Of a stretch of 64,000 nucleotides of DNA, positions 26,920 to 37,599 are shown piece after piece. The translations under genes were made by a program, and so were the position numbers. Position 1 is the first letter of the stretch; each line of letters begins with the position of its first letter. Under the pieces are notes generated by a model. That model had not been told where the DNA came from. It made no database searches and saw only the letters and a list, made by a program, of their open reading frames with translations. The stretch is from ZC4RG30 sp039932715 (GTDB lineage: Bacteria > Pseudomonadota > Gammaproteobacteria > Steroidobacterales > Steroidobacteraceae), in contig JBDTPN010000001.1 in the NCBI GenBank assembly GCA_039932715.1, forward strand, positions 1 through 64,000, in the 5' to 3' direction.

Positions 26920-27341
26920 GTTCGCTGCAACCATTTCACCTGGCCGTGCCCATGCATGACCTGGCCGCGGCGCGTCAGTTCTACGGCGAGATGCTGGGGT
27001 GTCCGGAAGGGCGCAGCTCCTCCGAATGGGTGGATTTCGACTTCTTTGGTCATCAGCTGGTAGCGCACCTGGATCGACTGCGCACCGCGCGTACCTGGAT
27101 CAACAATGAAGTGGATGGCAAGGACGTGCCGGTACCGCATTTTGGCGTGGTGCTGGAATGGGACCACTGGCACCGCCTGGCCCAATCACTGCAGGCGGGC
27201 GGTGTGCGCTTCGGCATCGAGCCGGGAATCCGCTTTGCGGGGCAGGTTGGCGAGCAGGCGACCATGTTTTTCTTCGATCCGGCCGGCAATGCGCTGGAAT
27301 TCAAGGCATTCCGCGACCCCTCGAGATTGTTCGCGAAATAG
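26916..27341 (+). CDS. VOC family protein (glyoxalase/dioxygenase fold)
   Basis: Protein of 141 residues with two beta-alpha-beta-beta-beta units. The first has FHLAVPMHDLAAARQFYGEMLGC with a metal-ligand His near residue 8. The second has FFFDPAGNALEFKAF, with a conserved Glu near residue 130. It matches uncharacterised dioxygenase- or glyoxalase-like VOC proteins. It starts within the stop of the sugar dehydrogenase gene, so it is coexpressed with it. The substrate is unknown. Confidence 0.9.
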   Translation: MSSLQPFHLAVPMHDLAAARQFYGEMLGCPEGRSSSEWVDFDFFGHQLVAHLDRLRTARTWINNEVDGKDVPVPHFGVVLEWDHWHRLAQSLQAGGVRFGIEPGIRFAGQVGEQATMFFFDPAGNALEFKAFRDPSRLFAK

Positions 27342-27416
27342 GGAACTTTTGTCCGCGGGGGGCTGCGGCCATACGGCACTGGCGCGGGCACGCGCTCTGA
27401 GGTTAGCTTCGACGTA

Positions 27417-28217
27417 ATGGGTCATCGAGGCAGGCAGGTACGCCGGCAACTCGGCCTGGCGTTTGCCACGGGCCTGATGCTTATTGTGTCCGTAACCGTA
27501 TCGGGCAGTGCGCCGGAGTCTGGTGGCGTGCGGTCCCCAGGCCCGGAATTCCGGTTTGTCCGCCTGGCTTACTCGGACAACCCGAATTTCTCGTTTGGCC
27601 GCTTCCGTGGATTCGGCGGCGGTGCATGGACTACCGATGCGCCGGAGGCCGAAGAGCATTTCATGCAGGGCGTGCACCGGCTGACGAGGATCAATGCCGG
27701 CGATGACAGCATTGGCATTCGACCCATGGACGACGAGCTGTTCAACTATCCGTGGCTGTATGCAGTGGAAGTGGGCCGTTGGGAACTGTCGGACGAGGAC
27801 GCCGCGCATATTCGCGAATACCTTTTGCGCGGTGGATTCCTGATGGTCGATGACTTCCACGGCTCGGTGCAGTGGGAGGGTTTCATGGAGTCCATGCGTC
27901 GCGTGTTCCCAGACCGCGAAGTGGTGGAGATTCCGGACGACCACGAGGTGTTCCACGTGGTGTATGACCTCGACCACAAGATACAGATACCAGGCATTGC
28001 CGCGCTGATGTCCGGCCGCACCTATGAACAGGATGGCGTCGAGCCGCACTGGCGCGGGATTTTCGATGACGATGGGCGACTGATGGTCGCCATCAATTTC
28101 AACATGGACCTGGGCGATGCCTGGGAACTGGCCGACCGGCCTGATTATCCGCAGCCCATGACAGCATTGGCCTATCGCTTTGGCATCAACTACATCGTCT
28201 ATTCAATGAGTCACTAG
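27417..28217 (+). CDS. DUF4159 domain protein, first gene of the MoxR/vWA operon
   Basis: Protein of 266 residues with an N-terminal Arg-rich stretch and hydrophobic signal (about residues 10-32), so probably exported. DUF4159 is recognised by FRFVRLAYSDNPNFS, DAPEAEEHFMQGVHRLTRINAG, LFNYPWLYAVEVGRWELS and LREYLLRGGFLMVDDFHG-like segments. The fold is related to class I glutamine amidotransferases but without their catalytic Cys. It heads a run of nine genes with almost no spacing. A paralogue starts at 63682. Function is unknown; the family is regularly found beside MoxR, DUF58 and vWA genes. Confidence 0.88.
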   Translation: MGHRGRQVRRQLGLAFATGLMLIVSVTVSGSAPESGGVRSPGPEFRFVRLAYSDNPNFSFGRFRGFGGGAWTTDAPEAEEHFMQGVHRLTRINAGDDSIGIRPMDDELFNYPWLYAVEVGRWELSDEDAAHIREYLLRGGFLMVDDFHGSVQWEGFMESMRRVFPDREVVEIPDDHEVFHVVYDLDHKIQIPGIAALMSGRTYEQDGVEPHWRGIFDDDGRLMVAINFNMDLGDAWELADRPDYPQPMTALAYRFGINYIVYSMSH

Positions 28218-28220
28218 CAA

Positions 28221-30464
28221 ATGTGGGAGTTCCTCCTCGGCCATTCACTCTGGGCGTTTCGCAGTGGCGAACTGGCATTCGCGCGCGGCTGGCCGTTGTG
28301 GGTGTTGTTTGTGCTGGGTGCGCTGGGACTCGCCGGCATAGTCGCCACGATGCTGCGCAACCGACAACTGGGCGCGCTGCGCATGACGGTGCTGGGAGTG
28401 TTGCAGTTCGCATTCCTGGCGCTGCTGCTGGCGCTGCTGTGGCGCCCGGTGCTCAACGTGGAACGGATACGCGATCGCGAAAACGTGGTCGCATTGCTGG
28501 TCGATGATTCGGGCAGCACCAATGCCCGGCCCGATGTGAAGACCGCAGCGCTTCGCGAACAGGCCGTGCAGGCGCTGGAGGCTGGCGTCACCAAACAACT
28601 GGCGTCCAGTTCAGAACTGCGACTGTTCTCGTTTTCCGATCGTGCGGCTTCGGTGGAGTCGCTTGCCGAGCTCAAGGGCGGTGCCAGCGCGACACGCATC
28701 GGCGAGGCACTTGAATCGATGACGCAGATGGCCGCCAGTGTGCCGCTGGCCGGGATCATCGTGGTGACGGATGGAGCGGAAACCGGCGGCACGCTGGATG
28801 AAGCGACGCTGGCGCGGCTGGCCGCCACCGGAATTCCCATTCACACCGTCGGTCTCGGACCGGAGTCGCTGACCAACGACCTGGAACTGGAGCAACTGCA
28901 GGTGCCGGGCACGGGCGTGGCGGGCGAGACCATGCGCGCCACGGTTTCGATACGTCACCAGGGCCAGCGCAGTACGCGGGTTCGCGTCTATGACGGCGGC
29001 GAGCTGGTCGCAGCGCAGGACGTGATCCTGGGCACAAATGCCGGACTGACCAGCGCCAACATCGAGTTTCCTGCGGGCAAGGCGGGCTTGCGCGATCTGC
29101 GGGTGGTTGTCGACACGGCGCGCGACGAAACCAATGTCGCCAACAACGCCAGACGGGCGCTGGTTGAAGTCAGCGATCGTCGCCGCAGCGTTCTCTATAT
29201 AGAAGGCGAGCCGCGCTGGGAATACAAATTCATCCGCCGCGCCATCGAGGCCGACAAGTCGCTGCGACTGGTCAGCGTAGTGCGCGCAACGCCCAATCGT
29301 TATTACCGGCAGGGCGTGACATCGGCTGAGGAATTGGCGGATGGCTTTCCACGCACCGCAGCCGAGCTGGACAGCTATGACGCCGTCATCATCGGCAGCC
29401 TCGAGGCCGCGGCGCTGTCGACGCAGCAGCATGAGTGGTTGCGCGATTTTGTCGACAAGCGCGGTGGCAGCCTGTTGATGCTGGCCGGACGCGACGGATT
29501 GGGTGACGGCGGTTGGGGTCGGGTGCCAGTGGGCGCATTGCTGCCATCGGTGTTGCCACGGGGCGCGTCGCCCAGTTACGGCGCGCGTGCCAGCCAGGTG
29601 CGACTGACCACGTATGGCGCAGCATCCGCGGTGGGCCAGCTGGATGCCGATCCCGCCAAGAATGTGGCGCAGTGGGCCACCATGCCGGCGCTGGCGGATT
29701 TCCAGTCTTTGGGCCGTCTTCGTCCTGGTGCAATCGTGTTGCTGGAGGCGCTGGCCGCGGATCATGCGGAACCGCTGCTGGTGACGCAGCGTTACGGTCG
29801 TGGCGCTACGTGGTTGCTGGCAACGGCTACCACCTGGCGCTGGCAGATGCGATTACCCCTGCCCGACCAGCGTCACGAACTGTTCTGGAAACAGATGCTG
29901 CATGCCTTGTCCACGCCCTCGCCGGCGCAGGTCTCGTTGCGCAGCGATCACAGCGTGGCCGAGGACGGACCCCTGGAGCTTGAGGCCGAAGTACTGGACG
30001 AGACATTTCAGCCCATGCCTGCGGCTCAAGTCGAGGTCACGGCCACCGGTGACAGCGGCGAGACCGTGCCGGCGCGCGTTGAACCTTCGGGTCGCGGCGA
30101 TGGTCGCTACAACGTGAATGTGCAGTCAGCAACACCCGGCCTGTATCGCATCGAACTCAAGGCCCATGCGGGAGCCAGGGAATTACCCGGCGCGATAGCG
30201 CATGTGCGTCGCGAGGTTGGCGTGAGCGAGCACTTCTCGGCCTACCAGCATCGACCCATGCTCGAACGCATCGCGCGCGAGAGCGGCGGGCGCTACTGGC
30301 GACTGGACCAGATCAGCGACTTGCCCGAAGCCATACGTTATTCGCGCGCCGGCATGGTGGAGCGCCAGACGCTGGACCTGTGGAACATGCCATTGGCTTT
30401 CCTGCTGCTGGGAATGCTCAAGCTGGCCGAATGGCTGCTGCGGCGACACTGGAGACGGTTGTGA
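28221..30464 (+). CDS. membrane vWA / glutamine-amidotransferase-like protein
   Basis: Protein of 747 residues. Two N-terminal membrane helices (about residues 24-45 and 55-75) are followed by a vWA domain with the MIDAS motif D95-x-S97-x-S99 and the later VVTDGAE. A beta-sandwich region follows, then a GATase1-like domain around residues 325-500 (VLYIEGEPRWEYKFIRRAIEA, YDAVIIGSLEAAALS, GGSLLMLAGRDGLGDGGW). One C-terminal membrane helix lies at about 722-742. It starts 3 bp after the DUF4159 gene and overlaps the next by 4 bp (GTGA). Probably part of a membrane complex operated by the MoxR ATPase. Confidence 0.85.
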   Translation: MWEFLLGHSLWAFRSGELAFARGWPLWVLFVLGALGLAGIVATMLRNRQLGALRMTVLGVLQFAFLALLLALLWRPVLNVERIRDRENVVALLVDDSGSTNARPDVKTAALREQAVQALEAGVTKQLASSSELRLFSFSDRAASVESLAELKGGASATRIGEALESMTQMAASVPLAGIIVVTDGAETGGTLDEATLARLAATGIPIHTVGLGPESLTNDLELEQLQVPGTGVAGETMRATVSIRHQGQRSTRVRVYDGGELVAAQDVILGTNAGLTSANIEFPAGKAGLRDLRVVVDTARDETNVANNARRALVEVSDRRRSVLYIEGEPRWEYKFIRRAIEADKSLRLVSVVRATPNRYYRQGVTSAEELADGFPRTAAELDSYDAVIIGSLEAAALSTQQHEWLRDFVDKRGGSLLMLAGRDGLGDGGWGRVPVGALLPSVLPRGASPSYGARASQVRLTTYGAASAVGQLDADPAKNVAQWATMPALADFQSLGRLRPGAIVLLEALAADHAEPLLVTQRYGRGATWLLATATTWRWQMRLPLPDQRHELFWKQMLHALSTPSPAQVSLRSDHSVAEDGPLELEAEVLDETFQPMPAAQVEVTATGDSGETVPARVEPSGRGDGRYNVNVQSATPGLYRIELKAHAGARELPGAIAHVRREVGVSEHFSAYQHRPMLERIARESGGRYWRLDQISDLPEAIRYSRAGMVERQTLDLWNMPLAFLLLGMLKLAEWLLRRHWRRL

Positions 30465-31399
30465 GTCGTGCATTGCTGCTGCTGGCTGCAACACTTGCCT
30501 GCGCGGCAGCGCAGGGTGCCACGCAGGTGCTGGTAGTCAGCGGCCTGGGCGGCGAACCGCAGTATGACGAGCAGTTCCAGCAATGGAGCCAGGGTGTGGC
30601 CAAGGCATCGACGACGGCCACCGGCGATGCGGCACGCGTGGTGCAGCTGTCTGGAAGTGCAGTCACCCGCGAAGCCCTGGAGCAGCAACTCAGAAAAGCG
30701 GCAGAGCAGCTCAAGGCCGGCGACCAGTTCGTGCTGGTGTTGCTGGGGCACGGCAGCTTCGACGGCACGGAATACCGTTTCAATATTCCCGGACCGGACA
30801 TCACCGGCAGCCAGATCCTTGCGTTGCTTGACCGCATACCCGAGTCAGTGGCGCAGCTGCTGGTGGTGGCAACCAGCACCAGTGGTGCCGTGGCCGATCG
30901 CTGGGCAAAAGCAAATCGGGTCGTGATCACGGCCACCCGCAATGGCGGCGAGCGCAATGCAGTGCGTTTCGGTGGCTACTGGGTCGAGGCATTGAGCAGC
31001 GATGAAGCGGATCGCGACAAGGATGGAGCGGTGACTGCGCAGGAGGCTTACGATTTCGCAGTGCGTAAAGTCGGTGACGCATTCAAGTCTGACGCCGCAA
31101 TTGTCTCCGAGCACGCAAAGATCGTCGGGGCGGATCCCGCGCGTTTTGTGGTGGCACGCCTGGGGCAGGCGGCATTGTTCGCAAGCGACGCGCAATTGAT
31201 CGCGCTGCGCGACCAGCAGGCTGGTATCGAGCGGCGACTGGCCGAGGTGCGCACGCTCAAGGGACAGCTGAGCCAGGACCAGTACTACGATCGCCTGGAG
31301 CCGGTGCTGGTGGACCTGGCACGGTTGGGTGAGCGGGTCGACTCGCGGTTGGCCGCACTGGGCGTCAAGGACACAGGAGCCGCGCATGCAACGCCCTGA
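30461..31399 (+). CDS. caspase/legumain-fold-like exported protein lacking the catalytic Cys
   Basis: Protein of 312 residues starting at a GTG (30461) that overlaps the previous stop. A signal peptide is at about 1-19. VLVLLGHGSFDG supplies the His97 motif of C13/C14 clan CD peptidases, and the following hydrophobic strand QLLVVATSTSGAVADRW occupies the place of the nucleophile loop, usually SACxSG. Serine (139) stands where Cys is expected, so it is probably not a cysteine peptidase. Further ITATRNGGERNAVRFGGYW and DKDGAVTAQEAYDFA are typical of C13-like proteins. The C-terminus is a helical coil. The next gene starts 14 bp before its end. Confidence 0.7.
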   Translation: MSRALLLLAATLACAAAQGATQVLVVSGLGGEPQYDEQFQQWSQGVAKASTTATGDAARVVQLSGSAVTREALEQQLRKAAEQLKAGDQFVLVLLGHGSFDGTEYRFNIPGPDITGSQILALLDRIPESVAQLLVVATSTSGAVADRWAKANRVVITATRNGGERNAVRFGGYWVEALSSDEADRDKDGAVTAQEAYDFAVRKVGDAFKSDAAIVSEHAKIVGADPARFVVARLGQAALFASDAQLIALRDQQAGIERRLAEVRTLKGQLSQDQYYDRLEPVLVDLARLGERVDSRLAALGVKDTGAAHATP

Positions 31400-33664
31400 G
31401 ACACGCACCCCTCAGACACGCTCGATAGTACGCCTGGTTCTGGCGATGCTGCTCTCGGCAGTGGCGCTGCAAGCCGCGGCCATGCAGATCGACTACGACG
31501 AAAAGCGCGCAGCCAGCTTGCGCAAGTGCGATGAGCCGCTGTATCACGGCCAGACAGTCGAGGCGCGCGCCTGCTTCCAGGCGCTGATGCGCGCTACCAC
31601 TGACCCGTTGATCCAGGCCGAATCCGCATGGGCGCTGGGTGACCTTCGCGGTGCCAACGAACTTTTCCGGCAGGCGGTGGCAGCCAGCGACAGCGCAGTC
31701 CTGCCACGCGTTCGCTGGGGCCGCATGTTCCTGGATGCGGGGCAAAACGGCGACGCCCTGCGCCTGTTCCAGGAGGCATTGCAGATCAGTCCCCGCGATG
31801 TGGGCGCGCGACTGGCCATGGCGCGTGCCACCCTGGAGCAGTTCAACGGTGACCTGGCCGAACAACTTCCTGCACTGCTTGCAGAGAACGACTCTCTGGT
31901 GGAGGCGCACCTGATCGCGGCGCGCGCTGCCATCGAGGACGGCAAGCTGGATGAAGCGGGCAAGGCCGCCCAGCGGGCACTGGCGTTGGCGCAGCAACAA
32001 AAGCGCCCGCCACTGGAAGCACAGGGGTTGCTGGCGGCCATCGAGGTGATACGCAATCGCGATCCACGTGAGTGGACCGAGGCTGCCCTCAGATACAACC
32101 CACGCTATGGCGACATGTTCGTATCGCTGGGCTATTTCGAAATCATCCGGCGCCGCTATCGCGAAGCCGATGTGTGGTTGCGTCGCGCCGTGGAGGTGCA
32201 ACCGGAGTCGTCTGCGGCGCAGCGCGAGCTGGGACTCAACCTGATGCGCCTGGGAAATATGGCCGAGGCGCGCACGCACCTGGTCAAGGCCTACGAAGGG
32301 GATCCGTTCAGCACCACGACGGTCAATACGCTGCGTCTGCTCGACAGCCTTGAGCAATTCGAGATCACGCGGGTGACGCAGCCGCCCCTTAACCTGCAGC
32401 TCAACAAGTCCGAGTCCGCGGCCATGCTGCCGTACGTGGAGCAGCTGGCGCGCGACAGCGTGGCTACCTTCTCGAAGCACTACGGGTATGCGCCGACCCA
32501 GCCCATCACTGTCGAGATCTATCCCAACCATGACGATTTCGCCGTACGTACTGCAGGTTTGCCTGGCATCGGATTGCTGGGCGTGACCTTCGGCAATGTG
32601 GTGGCCATGGATAGCCCGTCGGGTCGCAAGAGCGGCGATTTCCACTGGGGCAGCACCATGTGGCACGAGATGGCCCACGTGTTCACATTGTCCGTGACCG
32701 GCAATCGCGTGCCGCGCTGGTTGAGTGAAGGCCTGTCGGTGTACGAGGAATGGACCTCTGGTCCCACGCCGGGTGTGGCCGTGACCCCGCCGGTGCTTGA
32801 CACCTTCATTGCCGGCAAGCTGCTGCCTATCGCGCGTCTCGACGAAGGGTTCCTGCGTCCCAGCTATGAGAACCAGGTGCAGATCTCCTACCAGCAGGCG
32901 GGGTTGGCCTGCCTGTTTGCCGAGCAGCGATTTGGTTTCGCCAAGGTGGTGGAATTCCTGCGCGCCTTCAATGACGATCCGACCACGGCCCAGGCAATTC
33001 GCGCGGTGTTCAAGGTTGAACCCGAGCAATTCGACAGGGAATTCGACGCATTCATGAAGCAGCGATTCGCAGCCTACCTGGCCGATCCCAAACGTTGGAC
33101 GGAGCTGATGGCTCGCGCACACCGATTGCTCGAAGCGCGCAACTGGGCAGCGGCACGCGATGCGGCGCAGGCGGCTATCCAGGCACTTCCCGAATTCACC
33201 GAGAGCGGCAGTGCCTACGAAGTGCTGGCCACCGCCGAGCATGAAGCCGGCAATGACGCTGCGGCCATTGCGGGGCTGGAGCAATGGCGCAAGGCCGGCG
33301 GCTGGGATCCGGCCACCACGCGCCAGCTGGGCGCGTTGCTGGCCGCCGCCGGAAACAAGGCGCGCGCCGCCGAGGTGCTGGCATCGGTGAATTATTCCGA
33401 TCCACTGTCTGCGGCCGGGCATGACAAGCTGGGCGACCTGTTGCTGGCCAATGGCAAGGGGGGCGATGCATTGCGTGAATATCAGGTACTGCTGGCGCTG
33501 CAGCCGCTGGACACTGCCGCGGCACAGTTCGGCCTTGCGCGTGCCTACCGGCAGACCGGTGATACCGCGCGTGCGCGACGCTCGCTGCTCGAATCACTGG
33601 ATACCGCCCCGAATTACCGACCTGCCCAGAAACTGTTGCTGGAAATGACTGGAGACCGACCACC

Positions 33665-33668
<4 letters not shown>
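31386..33668 (+). CDS. exported TPR protein with gluzincin metallopeptidase domain
   Basis: Protein of 760 residues from the ATG at 31386 (MQRPETRTPQTRS), with a signal peptide ending near residue 33. TPR-like helical repeats fill residues about 40-330. A peptidase MA-like domain follows, with zinc motif H427-E-M-A-H431 and the third ligand E448 in RWLSEGLSVYEEW. A second set of TPR repeats runs from about 560 to the end. All catalytic residues are present, so it should be an active periplasmic metallopeptidase or a peptide-binding protein. It is coupled to the caspase-like gene (14-bp overlap) and to moxR (4-bp overlap). Confidence 0.88.
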
Positions 33669-34674
<1,006 letters not shown>

Positions 34675-34675
<1 letters not shown>

Positions 34676-35583
34676 TGCCGGCACCTGCCACACCTGCGTT
34701 GTCACTGCTGCGGCCCGAAGTGCTGGCGCGCCTGTCGACATTGGAGCTGGTGGCACGCTCGGCGGTGGAAGGCTATTTCCAGGGCATGCATCGCAGTCCG
34801 CGTTTTGGCTTCAGCCAGGAGTTCGCGGAATACAAGGCCTATGCCGAAGGCGATGATCCGCGCTTCGTCGACTGGAACGTGTATGCGCGCACCGATCGCA
34901 CCTACATACGGCGTTACATCGGCGAGACCAACACGCGCCTGATGATTGCGCTGGATACCAGCGCCTCGATGGGGTTCGCCTCGCCGGGGGCAATCAGCAA
35001 GCTGCGCTACGCGAAATTCGTCGCCGCGTCGCTGGCCTATATGGCCCTGCAGCAGCACGACCCAGTGGGGCTCATCGCCTTTGACTCAAGGATCCGCAGC
35101 TATCGTCCGGCGTCGAGCCGCAGCGGCAGCCTGACCGCCATCCTGCACGCACTGGATGCACTGCAACCCGGCAGCGAAACCGATCTCTCCGAATCGCTGC
35201 GCCAGTTGCGCGAGCATTGCCAGCGCCGCGGATTGGTTGCCGTCATCTCCGATCTTTACTGCGATCCCGAGGCGCTGACGCGCGCGGTGGCGCCACTGGC
35301 CTGGCGCGGACACGACATCATGATCCTGCAGGTGCTGGATCGCGCCGAGCTCGAACCCACCTGGCAGGAGTCGGTGCTGCTGGAAGACGTGGAGTCGGGC
35401 AGGCAGCTGGAGGTTTCTCCGGATTACCTGCGCACGACTTATCGCGAACGCATTACGGCGCATCTTGCCCGCGTGAAGAAAGTCGCGGCCGGTGTTGGCG
35501 CGGATCACGCGCTGCTGGTCACCGACGAGCCGCTTGACCAGGCGCTGCGTCGCTACCTGTTGTTCCGCCAGAGGAGCAGGTAG
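34675..35583 (+). CDS. DUF58 domain protein (vWA-like)
   Basis: Protein of 302 residues. The DUF58 core FQGMHRSPRFGFSQEFAEYKAYAEGDDPRFVDWNVYARTD-type region is at about residues 35-80. A vWA fold follows, with MIDAS-like LDTSASMGF and a later VISDLYCDP. No membrane helix is present, so it is cytoplasmic. DUF58 proteins are the standard partner of MoxR; it is coupled to moxR by a one-base overlap and followed 3 bp later by the BatA-like gene. Confidence 0.93.
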
Positions 35584-35586
35584 CCC

Positions 35587-37599
35587 ATGTGGCTGGCGCC
35601 CTGGTTCCTGCTGGGATTGGCTGGCCTTGCCGTGCCGTTGTGGCTGCATCGCTTCGCGCGGCAGACCGAGCAGAAACAGCCGTTCGCCTCCCTGATGTTT
35701 CTCGAGGCCAGCGAGGTGCGGCGCAGCCGACGCCACGAACTACGTTACTGGTTGCTGCTTGCATTGCGCCTGTTGCTGCTGGCGCTGATTGCGTTGGCAT
35801 TTGCCGGCCCGCTGTGGCGGATGGTGACGCCTGCCAATGGCAAGGGCGTGGCGACGTTGCACGTGATAGCGCTCGACACCTCAATGTCGATGAACCATGA
35901 CGGCAACTGGGAGCGCGCGCAGCAAAGCGCCACGCAGCTGGCCGGTGCAGTGCGCGGCGCGGATCGCGCCATGCTGGTGGCCGCGGATAACAAGCTGCTG
36001 GTGCTGCAGCAACCGGTATTTGCAGGCCAGGCGGGCATGTTGACTGGGGCAATCGCCGCGCTCAAACCCGGTTACTCGCGCCTCGACTACGGCGCCCTGG
36101 TTTCCGGTTCCGCAGGGTGGGGTGCCGGACCGGGCGAGCGCGTAGTACTGCATCTGGTCACGGACCTGCAGCAGTCGGCCAGCCCCCTGCGTTTCGCCGA
36201 CCTGCAACCGCCGCCTGGCGTGACACTTGATCTTGTCGACGTGGGTTCGGATTCGCCTGGCAACCTGCGTGTTGCCGGCGTCGAGCTGGCCCCGCGCAAT
36301 GCCGGTGAAGCGGTGGTGCGACTTGAGGGCGATGCGGCAGCGGCAAAGGGCCGCTCGCTGGTGATCGAGGTCAACGGCGTGGAGCGCGCCCGTCGCACGC
36401 TGCCTTCCGATCTGTCACTGCCCACCGCGCAGCGCTTCGAAGTCGGCGACCTCGGCGAGGGTGAACATCGTTTGTCAGCGCGCCTGGTGCCTGCGGATTC
36501 ACTGCCGCAGGACGACGCGTACTTCGCACTGGTGCGGCGCGTTGAGCCGCGCGTGCTGCTGATTGCGGCTGCCGCCAATGGTGATGACGCGGTGTATCTG
36601 CGCGCGGCACTGCAGTCGCTGGAAAACCCGCGATTCAATGTCGAGGTCGCCGCAGCTGCTAGCGCCGCTACGCGTTCGCTTGCGCAGTTCGCAGCAGTGG
36701 TGGTATCCGATGCCGGTGTGCTCAATTCCGTCGCTGCGCAGTCGCTGACGAAATACGTCAACGCAGGAGGGGCAGTGCTGCTGACACTGGGGCCGCGCGC
36801 GCTGCAGTTGCCGGCGGTGCCACTGAGTGGCGCAAAACTGGCCACAGGTCGCGCGCGCGCTGCGGGCAATGAGCCGGCGCGGGTCGCGGAGGTGGAGCAG
36901 AGTCACCCGGTGCTGCGGGATCCGGGGCTGTGGCGCACCATCCAGTTCTTCCGCCATGTGCCGGTGCAGGCCCCTGACGGCGCGGCGGTGCTGATGCGTT
37001 TCGAGAACGGCACGCCGCTGCTGCTGGAGCAGCAAATGCAGACTGGAAAGATTCTGGTGCTGGCGTCCCCACTGGATCGGGCCTGGAACGACTTGGCCAT
37101 CCATCCGCTGTTCGTGCAATTCGTGGCGGAGGCCACTGCATATCTTGCCGGTGCGCGCGCCGAGGCCGCCACGGCCACCGTGGGCGCGGCGCTGGAGTCC
37201 GATCTGGCACGACGCGGCGGGGGCCAGGTGTTTGATCCGGCAGGCAAGCGCACCGTCATGCTCGATGGCGCGACCGCAGGTCCGCGCCTGGTGCCGGAAA
37301 TGCCCGGGTATTACGAAGTGCGCGGCGGCGGTCGCAGCGACTTCATCGCCGTCAATGTGGATGCCCGCGAATCCTCCCTGACCCGGCTGGACGAGGGCGC
37401 GCGCACGCGCTGGCTGGCGCTCAAGGCCGCAGCGGCCACCTCCGGCCCGCAGATCGAAGGTGCCAACGCTCGGGCCCAGCCTGGCACACGACTGATTCCC
37501 GTGTGGTTCTGGCTGCTGCTGGCCGCATGTGTGCTTGCATTCATCGAGCCATTGGTGGCGAACTATCACCTTCACGTGCTGCGGGAAGGTCGTTCTTGA
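35587..37599 (+). CDS. BatA-like membrane vWA protein
   Basis: Protein of 670 residues. The N-terminal BatA domain has a helix (WFLLGLAGLAVPLWLHRF), the PFASLMFLEASE segment and a second helix near residues 55-78. The vWA domain follows, with MIDAS LDTSMSM at about 98-104 and HLVTDLQQS. The C-terminal half is a beta-rich plus GATase1-like region (VLLIAAAANGDDAVYLRAAL, VVVSDAGVLN) and ends with a last membrane helix (FWLLLAACVLAFIEPLV). It resembles aerotolerance-type BatA proteins. The next gene starts on its stop codon. Confidence 0.88.
   Translation: MWLAPWFLLGLAGLAVPLWLHRFARQTEQKQPFASLMFLEASEVRRSRRHELRYWLLLALRLLLLALIALAFAGPLWRMVTPANGKGVATLHVIALDTSMSMNHDGNWERAQQSATQLAGAVRGADRAMLVAADNKLLVLQQPVFAGQAGMLTGAIAALKPGYSRLDYGALVSGSAGWGAGPGERVVLHLVTDLQQSASPLRFADLQPPPGVTLDLVDVGSDSPGNLRVAGVELAPRNAGEAVVRLEGDAAAAKGRSLVIEVNGVERARRTLPSDLSLPTAQRFEVGDLGEGEHRLSARLVPADSLPQDDAYFALVRRVEPRVLLIAAAANGDDAVYLRAALQSLENPRFNVEVAAAASAATRSLAQFAAVVVSDAGVLNSVAAQSLTKYVNAGGAVLLTLGPRALQLPAVPLSGAKLATGRARAAGNEPARVAEVEQSHPVLRDPGLWRTIQFFRHVPVQAPDGAAVLMRFENGTPLLLEQQMQTGKILVLASPLDRAWNDLAIHPLFVQFVAEATAYLAGARAEAATATVGAALESDLARRGGGQVFDPAGKRTVMLDGATAGPRLVPEMPGYYEVRGGGRSDFIAVNVDARESSLTRLDEGARTRWLALKAAAATSGPQIEGANARAQPGTRLIPVWFWLLLAACVLAFIEPLVANYHLHVLREGRS

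Noticed and set aside
25639..26934. Minus-strand open frame of 431 codons over the PQQ dehydrogenase
   Set aside because: Shadow of a gene with clear family motifs; it would also overlap the phhA upstream region.
31365..33422. Minus-strand open frame of 685 codons
   Set aside because: Antisense shadow of the TPR metallopeptidase gene, which has signal peptide, HEMAH motif and proper overlaps; the shadow has no domain.
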